A stretch of 7,089 nt of DNA from an uncultured Lachnospiraceae bacterium (GTDB lineage: Bacteria; Bacillota; Clostridia; Lachnospirales; Lachnospiraceae): the NCBI GenBank assembly GCA_947178115.1, contig CAMWXF010000088.1, positions 1 through 7,089 of the forward strand, written 5' to 3'. The stretch's first letter is position 1. Every line of letters begins with the position of its first letter. Under the pieces are notes generated by a model that did no database searches, was not told where the DNA came from, and saw only the letters and a list, made by a program, of their open reading frames with translations. Shown here piece by piece: positions 1 to 5,393 of this stretch. Made by a program: the position numbers and the translations under genes.

Positions 1-117
1 ACGGTGGAGATCGAGGGTATTACATACGAGGTTAATAAGAAAGGTGTGGCTACGGCTGTTATTCCGGCAGAGCCTGCACCGGAGACAGCGGAAGATACAG
101 CCGTCCCGGCACAGTAA
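1..117 (+). CDS. C-terminal end of an unidentified protein (5' truncated)
   Basis: Frame 1 is open from the window edge to a TAA at 115-117, giving 38 residues. The first half (VEIEGITYEVNKKGVAT) reads like a short beta hairpin. The pattern G-x-x-Y-x-V-N-x-x-G-V-A resembles the end of a wall- or glucan-binding type repeat found in secreted Firmicutes proteins, but one copy is too little to assign a family. The last 20 residues are a low-complexity tail rich in Ala, Pro and Glu, probably disordered. The reading frame is supported by codon use like that of the downstream genes and by the clean stop before a non-coding gap. The function is unknown. No hairpin terminator follows the stop, so some read-through into the next gene is possible. 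Confidence 0.6.
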   Translation, partial: TVEIEGITYEVNKKGVATAVIPAEPAPETAEDTAVPAQ

Positions 118-139
118 CCGAATATGTTGTGTGACACTT

Positions 140-169
140 TTGTCTGGCAAAGGATAAATGAAATAATAT
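140..169 (+). promoter_or_regulatory. possible weak sigma-A promoter for the LytM-like/bactofilin pair
   Basis: The 97-base gap between the stop at 117 and the start at 215 is AT-rich. TTGTCT (140-145) could act as a -35 box and TAATAT (164-169) as a -10 box, with an 18-base spacer. TATAAC at 169-174 is a closer -10 match but has no good -35 at the right distance. The assignment rests on partial matches only. Read-through from the upstream gene is the alternative. Confidence 0.3.
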
Positions 170-204
170 ATAACAATATATGCCGCCAATTATGACGGTG
201 GAAT

Positions 205-208
205 GGAG
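205..208 (+). promoter_or_regulatory. ribosome binding site that favours the ATG at 215
   Basis: GGAG lies six bases before the ATG at 215. The in-frame ATG at 203 overlaps this motif, and the purine run before it (GGTGGA) abuts the codon, which is too close. The site therefore favours the start at 215. Confidence 0.6.
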
Positions 209-214
209 ATATCT

Positions 215-1003
215 ATGAAACCACGCAAACATAAGCATAAGGAATCTTTCTCCATCCTTCTGATTTCCAATACGGGACAAAACAGCAAACAGTTTCATGT
301 TTCACATGTTTTTCTGCGTCTGCTTACATTTTTTTTAGTCATTCTTTGTGTTTCTTTCGGATGGCTCATGTATCTATACTGGTCCGGCATTGAGACTAAA
401 ATTGCGGACAGCGGTTTAAGCAGGAAGGAAAGCGCCGGTGAGAGTGAGACGCAGACAGAGCTCATGGAGAGGATCGCCGCGCAGGAAAAAATAGTTGCAC
501 AATTAGAGGAAGAGAAGGATAGTCTAAGCAGGCAGAATGACGCATTAACATCCGAGAATAAGGCGCTGCTTGCGGTGGCAAAGGGGAATATGGAGGCGAA
601 CGGAGAAGAGCAGGAACAGGCGGGTGAGAATGATACTGCCTTTCCCAGCAGGTATCCGTATTCGGAACAGGGAATCGTGACTGAGAAGTACTCGGAAGAT
701 CACCCCTATGTTTCGATCGGCACGGAAGAAGAAGGAAATGTTATTGCGGCAGGAGATGGAACGGTATCAATGGTCGGTTCCGATGATACTTATCCGTTGA
801 TTATCGAAATTGAGCACGGTAACGGCTATCAGACGCGTTATATGTTCCTGCAGGAAGCGGAGGCGTTACAGCAGGAAGGTGCGCAAGTGCAGATCGGAAC
901 GGCGCTCGCCGGGGTAGATGTACATAATGTACAGCTGGATTATCAGGTTATATTTGAAGGTCAGCCGATCGATCCGTTGATCGTGTTTGAGGCAAAAGGA
1001 TAA
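215..1003 (+). CDS. single-pass membrane protein with coiled coil and degenerate M23/LytM domain
   Basis: A 262-residue protein (266 if the ATG at 203 is used). Residues 1-33 are basic and cytoplasmic by the positive-inside rule. Residues 34-56 form one hydrophobic membrane span. Residues 78-121 are Glu/Lys/Gln-rich with heptad-like leucines, probably a coiled coil. An acidic linker follows, and residues 147-256 match the M23 (lysostaphin/LytM) fold: VIAAGDGTV, the strand IEIEHGNGYQTRY, and a C-terminal strand ending EGQPIDPL. The metal site looks broken. The HxxxD motif reads HPYVS, the YxHL motif reads YMFL (Phe211), and the final HxH reads Gln240-Leu-Asp242. It is therefore probably not an active endopeptidase but an extracytoplasmic binding or scaffold protein, as known for degenerate LytM proteins such as Bacillus subtilis SpoIIQ. 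The bactofilin gene starts 14 bases after the stop, which suggests a shared role in wall or shape control. Family call good; inactivity and role are inferred. Confidence 0.85.
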   Translation: MKPRKHKHKESFSILLISNTGQNSKQFHVSHVFLRLLTFFLVILCVSFGWLMYLYWSGIETKIADSGLSRKESAGESETQTELMERIAAQEKIVAQLEEEKDSLSRQNDALTSENKALLAVAKGNMEANGEEQEQAGENDTAFPSRYPYSEQGIVTEKYSEDHPYVSIGTEEEGNVIAAGDGTVSMVGSDDTYPLIIEIEHGNGYQTRYMFLQEAEALQQEGAQVQIGTALAGVDVHNVQLDYQVIFEGQPIDPLIVFEAKG

Positions 1004-1017
1004 AGGAGAATGATATT

Positions 1018-1470
1018 ATGTTAGGAAAAAGTAAAAACGAAAATTACATGGATGAATCAAAGACAAAGGTCAGCACATTGATTGGTGAAGGATCCATTTT
1101 CGACGGTGATCTGACATCGCCGGAGACAATTCGAATTGACGGTGTGATCAACGGCAACTGCACATGCAGTAAGAAGCTGATTCTAAGCGCTAACGGGCAG
1201 GTTAAAGGTAATATATCGGCGCAGAGTGTTATTATATCCGGTAAAGTTGACGGTGATATCGTAGTCAGCGGCAAACTGGAACTTCTCTCCACCGGTAAGA
1301 TTGCCGGTAACATCACGGCAAGTTCCATTGTGATCGATGAGGGGGCATGTTTCGACGGCAGATGTACGATGACATCATCGATCAGTGAACATTATCTGCC
1401 GGATAATCAGAATAAGCCGGGAGAACAGGACAAAAAGAACGAGACAGGCGACACAAAGGATAAAAAATAA
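1018..1470 (+). CDS. bactofilin (polymerising cytoskeletal protein)
   Basis: A 150-residue protein of typical bactofilin length. Bactofilins form non-polar filaments without nucleotide and act as scaffolds at the inner face of the membrane. The core (about residues 19-118) shows the beta-helix signature. Glycine-led turns of the type G-x-h-x-G-[DN]-h recur at residues 25, 42, 60, 75, 93 and 109, about every 15-18 residues (for example GQVKGNI, GKVDGDI, GKIAGNI). The short N-terminal tail begins MLGKSK, resembling the hydrophobic-plus-Lys membrane-targeting start described for other bactofilins. Residues 124-150 are a charged, probably disordered tail. There is no membrane span. The start is supported by AAGGAG at 1003-1008, nine bases upstream; Met11 (1048) is a less likely alternative. 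It follows the LytM-like gene by 14 bases and is followed by a strong terminator, so the two genes form one unit. Bactofilins are often encoded beside M23 peptidases that they position. Confidence 0.93.
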   Translation: MLGKSKNENYMDESKTKVSTLIGEGSIFDGDLTSPETIRIDGVINGNCTCSKKLILSANGQVKGNISAQSVIISGKVDGDIVVSGKLELLSTGKIAGNITASSIVIDEGACFDGRCTMTSSISEHYLPDNQNKPGEQDKKNETGDTKDKK

Positions 1471-1484
1471 GACGGATTTTAAGT

Positions 1485-1526
1485 ATACCGTAATGTTTAA
1501 CGAAGATGAAACATTACGGTATTTTT
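1485..1526 (+). terminator. rho-independent terminator after the bactofilin gene
   Basis: A perfect 14-bp inverted repeat (ATACCGTAATGTTT at 1485-1498 and its complement at 1509-1522) encloses a 10-base loop and runs into TTTTT (1522-1526). It starts 15 bases after the bactofilin stop. The reverse strand lacks a T tract on the other side, so it should act only on rightward transcription. Confidence 0.88.
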
Positions 1527-1540
1527 CGGTTTATAACACT

Positions 1541-1568
1541 TTCAAAAGATATGATTATGGTATATAAT
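1541..1568 (+). promoter_or_regulatory. probable sigma-A promoter of the zinc-finger/polA operon
   Basis: A perfect -10 box TATAAT lies at 1563-1568. TTCAAA at 1541-1546 gives a 4/6 match to a -35 box with a 16-base spacer, and a TG at 1558-1559 just upstream may help. Transcription would start near 1575, leaving a leader of about 48 bases. The site lies just after the terminator, where a new unit would need a promoter. Confidence 0.6.
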
Positions 1569-1622
1569 AAAATCTGTATGGGCGCATAATAGGTTATGGT
1601 CTACAGAAAGATGTGACAGGGT

Positions 1623-1946
1623 ATGAACTGTAAAGAGGCAGAGAAAAAAATACCTTCCTTCCTGCAGGATGATTTGGATGGCAGTAAACTTGAAGAGTTT
1701 GTGGAGCACGTGGAGAACTGCTCGGAATGTAAGGAAGAACTATCGATCCAGTTCCTAGTCACGGAAGGATTAGAGCGGCTTGAGGAAGGAAATAATTTCA
1801 ATTTACAGGAAGAACTCCTTATGAAATTGGAGGGTGCCGAGCACCGGATTAATGTGCACAGGATGCTATGGTATATCCTGTTGTGTCTGGAGGCGGCGGT
1901 AGCAGCGGCAATCATTATTGCGCTGTGCGTGGTATTCCGATTGTAA
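1623..1946 (+). CDS. anti-sigma-type zinc-finger (zf-HC2) membrane protein, orphan
   Basis: A 107-residue protein. The N-terminus carries a zf-HC2/ZAS-like zinc motif: Cys3, then His29-x3-Cys33-x2-Cys36 (HVENCSEC), within an acidic helical region. Residues 82-105 form a single hydrophobic span near the C-terminus, with only a few residues after it, so almost the whole protein should face the cytoplasm. In the family such domains bind and inhibit ECF sigma factors. Here no sigma factor gene is adjacent and there is no extracytoplasmic sensor domain, so a sigma partner cannot be named and the domain may serve another membrane-linked role. The ATG has only a weak, badly spaced Shine-Dalgarno (AGAAAG at 1605-1610, or AGGG at 1618-1621), suggesting modest translation. 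It is the first gene after a likely promoter and sits 72 bases before polA. Domain call good; partner unknown. Confidence 0.8.
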   Translation: MNCKEAEKKIPSFLQDDLDGSKLEEFVEHVENCSECKEELSIQFLVTEGLERLEEGNNFNLQEELLMKLEGAEHRINVHRMLWYILLCLEAAVAAAIIIALCVVFRL

Positions 1947-2001
1947 TGTATGATTAGGCCTTGTGCAGCAATAGCTGTCATGGGCGCGTGAAACGTCATT
2001 T

Positions 2002-2008
2002 GGAAAGG
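2002..2008 (+). promoter_or_regulatory. ribosome binding site that favours the polA ATG at 2019
   Basis: GGAAAGG ends ten bases before the ATG at 2019 but only one base before the in-frame ATG at 2010. The second start also gives an N-terminus (MSQKLVLIDG) typical of the family. The start at 2019 is therefore preferred. Confidence 0.55.
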
Positions 2009-2018
2009 TATGGAGTTG

Positions 2019-4760
2019 ATGAGTCAGAAACTTGTATTGATAGATGGACACAGCATATTGAACCGGGCTTTTTACGGAGTACCTGATCTGACGAACGGAC
2101 AGGGACTGCATACTAATGCTGTGTATGGTTTCCTGAATATTATGTTTAAAATATTGGAGGAAGAGCAGCCCGATTATCTGACAGTGGCGTTTGATGTACA
2201 TGCCCCGACTTTTCGCCATGAGATCTATCAGGATTATAAGGGCACGAGAAAACCTATGCCCACGGAACTGCGGGAGCAGGTGCCTGTGATGAAGCAGATG
2301 CTGCAGGCGATGGGAATCTGTATCATGGAGAAGGCCGGACTGGAAGCGGACGATATTCTGGGAACGATCGCCAGACGCGGTGAACGGGAAGGAATGGAGG
2401 TTGCTTTGGTGTCGGGAGACAGAGACCTCCTGCAGATTGCCACGGACCATATTCGGATCAGAATTCCGAAGACGAAAGGCGGCAGAACGGAGATCGAAGA
2501 TTATTATGCCAAAGATGTGGAGGCAAAATATCGGGTAACTCCGACACAGTTTATTGATTTAAAAGCCCTGATGGGTGATACGGCGGATAATATTCCGGGG
2601 GTGCCTAAGGTGGGAGAGAAGACTGCCACGGAATTAATGGTACAATTCGGTTCTCTGGATAATATTTATGCCTGCGCAGATGACGTCACTAAGACGGCGG
2701 TAAAGGAATCTCTGATCAACAACAGAGAGCTGGCTGAGTTGTCAAGGACACTTGCAACCATCAATGTGGAGAGTGATATAGAGTACAGTTTTGAGGACGC
2801 AAAAATAGGCAATTTCTATACAGAGGAAGCCTATGTGCTGTGTAAACAGTTAGAGTTTAAGAATCTGCTTTCGAGATTCGAGAAAGATGTGACCGTGAAC
2901 AACCGGCAGACGGAATTTTTCACCGAGATAATAGAACTGGCAGAGGTGGAAGAACTGTTTGGAAAGTGTCGGAGTCTGGGAGAGAAGAGCGGCGGACAGC
3001 ATGAGATCGGTCTGGCGATTCTGGCGGACAAAGCCGAGGATGGCGGATGTGTAGGTGCGGCTGTTGCTCTCAGCCTGAAGTCGGGCGAAGAAAAGGTTTG
3101 TTTCATTCCCTGTCAGGGATTGGTGACGGCGCAGTATCTTTTGGGAAAGATCAGGGAATTCATTGAGAAAGAAATATGCAGGCTGACCGTATTTGATATC
3201 AAGAAGATTTATGAGCAGATCGGTAAAGGCGGCGATGACAGTCAGGAGCATACAGTGACCGAACCGGAGGATGTGATGCATCCGTATCGGGAGAAGCGGT
3301 ATTTTGATATACTGTTGGCGGCATATCTGCTTAATCCTTTGAAAAATGATTATGAGGTGGAGAACATTGCGGGCGAATATCTGGGACTTACCATACCGGA
3401 TCGCATGCAGGTGTGCGGGAAGGCTTCCTACGCGGAGGCATACGCTGCAAGACCGAAAGAGGTTATGGAGTATGCATGCTTTAATGCCTATGTGTGCCTG
3501 GCAGCGGCACCGGTTCTGCGTGACCGGTTACAAGAGCAGGGCATGTATGAATTGATGTACGATATCGAGATGCCTCTTACGAAGGTGCTATATGATATGG
3601 AGCAGTACGGCGTATTGGTGAAGCCCGATGAATTGAAGGCATATGGAGAAGCATTGACGGGCAGGATCGCGGAATTGGAGCAGTCCGTCTATAAACAGGC
3701 CGGATGTGAATTTAACATTAATTCACCCAAGCAGTTGGGTGAGATCCTGTTTGATAAGATGGGAATACAAGGCGGTAAGAAGACTAAGACCGGTTACTCC
3801 ACTGCGGCAGATGTGCTGGAGAAATTGGCACCGGACTACCCCATTGTGTCGGATATTCTGGAGTACAGAGGACTTACAAAGTTAAAGTCCACTTATGCAG
3901 ACGGTCTGGCAGCCTATATTGACGAAGGCGGCAGGATTCATTCTACATTTAATCAGACGATTACGGCAACGGGGCGAATCAGCTCTACGGAGCCGAACTT
4001 ACAAAACATTCCTATGAGAATGGAATTGGGACGCAGAATACGCAAAGTATTCGTGCCGATGAAAGGTTATTTGTTTGTGGATGCGGATTACTCCCAGATT
4101 GAGCTTAGGGTGCTGGCGCATATGTCCAGTGATAAACAGTTGATCGAGGCGTATAAGATGGATGAGGATATTCACCGGATCACGGCTTCTAAAGTGTTCC
4201 ATACGCCCTTTGAAGAGGTGACGGATTTACAGAGACGCAATGCCAAAGCGGTTAATTTCGGTATTGTTTACGGCATCAGTTCCTTCGGATTAAGTCAGGA
4301 TCTGAGTATTTCCAAGAAGGAAGCCGCAGAGTACATCGAGCAGTATTTCGAGACTTATCCTGAAGTAAAGAGATTTCTTGATACTACAGTGGAGAACGCC
4401 AAGAAAAACGGTTATGTGACAACCATGTACGGACGCAGACGTCCGATCCCGGAATTGTCGTCGGGAAATTTCATGCAGCGCTCGTTCGGGGAACGGGTTG
4501 CCATGAACTCACCGATTCAGGGTACGGCAGCAGACATCATGAAGATTGCCATGATCCGTGTATGGGAGAGAATGCACAGGGAGAATCTGCAATCCAGAAT
4601 GATTCTGCAAGTGCATGACGAGTTGTTAATCGAGACGCTGGCGGAGGAGGAGGCTCAGGTATGCCGTATCTTGGATGAGGAGATGCAGCATGCGGCCGAG
4701 TTGTCTGTAGCGCTGGAAATCGATATGCATACGGGAAGCGACTGGTATGAAGCAAAATAG
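2019..4760 (+). CDS. polA: DNA polymerase I
   Basis: A 913-residue protein (916 from the ATG at 2010), the full family length. It fills gaps in repair and removes RNA primers from Okazaki fragments. Residues 1-290 are the 5'-3' nuclease, with LIDGHS (Asp9), AFD, YKGTRKP, EADD, SGDRD and GDTADNIPGVPKVGEKTA. Residues 294-475 occupy the place of the 3'-5' exonuclease, but the DxE metal-binding motif is not recognisable, so proofreading is probably lost, as in many Firmicutes PolI. Residues 510-913 are the polymerase domain. It has TATGRISSTEPNLQNIP, motif A DYSQIELR (Asp690), the O helix with Arg739, Lys743, Phe747 and Tyr751, and motif C QVHDEL (Asp867). The Phe in the O helix is the common form that disfavours dideoxynucleotides. 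The coaE gene begins 24 bases downstream and there is no internal terminator, so co-transcription is likely. Nothing suggests a frameshift or transfer. Confidence 0.98.
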   Translation: MSQKLVLIDGHSILNRAFYGVPDLTNGQGLHTNAVYGFLNIMFKILEEEQPDYLTVAFDVHAPTFRHEIYQDYKGTRKPMPTELREQVPVMKQMLQAMGICIMEKAGLEADDILGTIARRGEREGMEVALVSGDRDLLQIATDHIRIRIPKTKGGRTEIEDYYAKDVEAKYRVTPTQFIDLKALMGDTADNIPGVPKVGEKTATELMVQFGSLDNIYACADDVTKTAVKESLINNRELAELSRTLATINVESDIEYSFEDAKIGNFYTEEAYVLCKQLEFKNLLSRFEKDVTVNNRQTEFFTEIIELAEVEELFGKCRSLGEKSGGQHEIGLAILADKAEDGGCVGAAVALSLKSGEEKVCFIPCQGLVTAQYLLGKIREFIEKEICRLTVFDIKKIYEQIGKGGDDSQEHTVTEPEDVMHPYREKRYFDILLAAYLLNPLKNDYEVENIAGEYLGLTIPDRMQVCGKASYAEAYAARPKEVMEYACFNAYVCLAAAPVLRDRLQEQGMYELMYDIEMPLTKVLYDMEQYGVLVKPDELKAYGEALTGRIAELEQSVYKQAGCEFNINSPKQLGEILFDKMGIQGGKKTKTGYSTAADVLEKLAPDYPIVSDILEYRGLTKLKSTYADGLAAYIDEGGRIHSTFNQTITATGRISSTEPNLQNIPMRMELGRRIRKVFVPMKGYLFVDADYSQIELRVLAHMSSDKQLIEAYKMDEDIHRITASKVFHTPFEEVTDLQRRNAKAVNFGIVYGISSFGLSQDLSISKKEAAEYIEQYFETYPEVKRFLDTTVENAKKNGYVTTMYGRRRPIPELSSGNFMQRSFGERVAMNSPIQGTAADIMKIAMIRVWERMHRENLQSRMILQVHDELLIETLAEEEAQVCRILDEEMQHAAELSVALEIDMHTGSDWYEAK

Positions 4761-4784
4761 ATATTAATATAGAGGCGGCATGAA

Positions 4785-5393
4785 ATGAAAGTAGTAGGGA
4801 TTACTGGCGGCGTAGGGGCAGGAAAGTCACAAATACTTTCCTATCTTGGAGAACATACACGCTGCCGGATTATTATGGCGGACCGGGTGGCGCATGAACT
4901 GGAAGAACCGCAGGGGCGTTGCTATAAGCCGATCGTATCGGTGCTGGGAGTGGAGATCCTGACAGAAGAGGGAAGGATCGACAGGGCGAAGATGGCGGCA
5001 AGGATTTTTGCAGACGAAAAACTGCTGATGCAGATCAATGAGATCGTGCATCCTGCGGTGAAGGAATATATCACTGAGGCAATCGCCAAGGAGAGAGAGA
5101 ATGATGGGATCGATTATCTGTTCATAGAGGCGGCGCTTTTGCTTGAGAACGGTTACAAGGCAATCGTCGATGAAATGTGGTATATCCATACGGATGAACA
5201 GGTCAGGAGAGACCGGCTGAGGACATCCAGAGGATATTCGGATGAAAAGATCGACAGTATTATGCAGGGACAGTTATCGGAAGAAGATTTTTTGAGGCAA
5301 TGTCCGGTAGTAATTGATAACAGTGGGACACTGGACAGTGTCTATAAACAAATTGATGAGAAATTGGGGGAAGACCTGTGTCAGAAGCAATGA
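4785..5393 (+). CDS. coaE: dephospho-CoA kinase
   Basis: A 202-residue protein of usual family length. It catalyses the last step of coenzyme A synthesis, ATP-dependent phosphorylation of the ribose 3'-hydroxyl of dephospho-CoA, in the cytoplasm. The P-loop GGVGAGKS is at residues 8-15. The substrate-site motif reads MADRVAHEL (Asp33), where many homologues have DAD, so its first Asp is replaced by Met. The family landmarks VHPAV (89-93) and IEAALLLE (114-121) follow, then the Arg-rich lid (QVRRDRLRTSRG) and the C-terminal VVIDNSGTLDSVYKQI region. AGAGG at 4771-4775 sits nine bases before the ATG. It lies 24 bases after polA and its end overlaps the next gene, so it is mid-operon. In Bacillus subtilis polA and coaE are also linked, with mutM and ytaF between them; both are absent here. 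Confidence 0.96.
   Translation: MKVVGITGGVGAGKSQILSYLGEHTRCRIIMADRVAHELEEPQGRCYKPIVSVLGVEILTEEGRIDRAKMAARIFADEKLLMQINEIVHPAVKEYITEAIAKERENDGIDYLFIEAALLLENGYKAIVDEMWYIHTDEQVRRDRLRTSRGYSDEKIDSIMQGQLSEEDFLRQCPVVIDNSGTLDSVYKQIDEKLGEDLCQKQ
5366..5373 (+). promoter_or_regulatory. ribosome binding site that favours the GTG start at 5378
   Basis: GGGGGAAG inside the 3' end of coaE ends four bases before the GTG at 5378, with the G run about seven bases away. The in-frame ATG at 5390 has only AGAAG two bases upstream. The GTG is therefore preferred, although ATG with a 4-base ATGA overlap stays possible. Confidence 0.5.

Noticed and set aside
183..201. Small inverted repeat (CCGCC / GGTGG) just before the LytM-like gene
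   Set aside because: Only five pairs, one of them a G-U, with a 9-base loop and no T tract. Too weak for a terminator or a regulatory hairpin.
1385..1567. Forward open frame of 60 codons in another frame
   Set aside because: It overlaps the bactofilin end, the terminator hairpin and the promoter, has no ribosome binding site and shows no family features.
1947..2018. Possible separate promoter for polA
   Set aside because: No -10/-35 pair of usable quality in these 72 bases; the promoter before the zinc-finger gene is better.
1866..2450. Long antisense open frame (194 codons)
   Set aside because: It lies opposite polA and the zinc-finger gene and its translation is His/Ser/Arg/Gln-rich without domains, typical of an antisense shadow.
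2850..3281. Antisense open frame of 143 codons within polA
   Set aside because: No start signals and no recognisable domain; fully covered by a clear polA frame.
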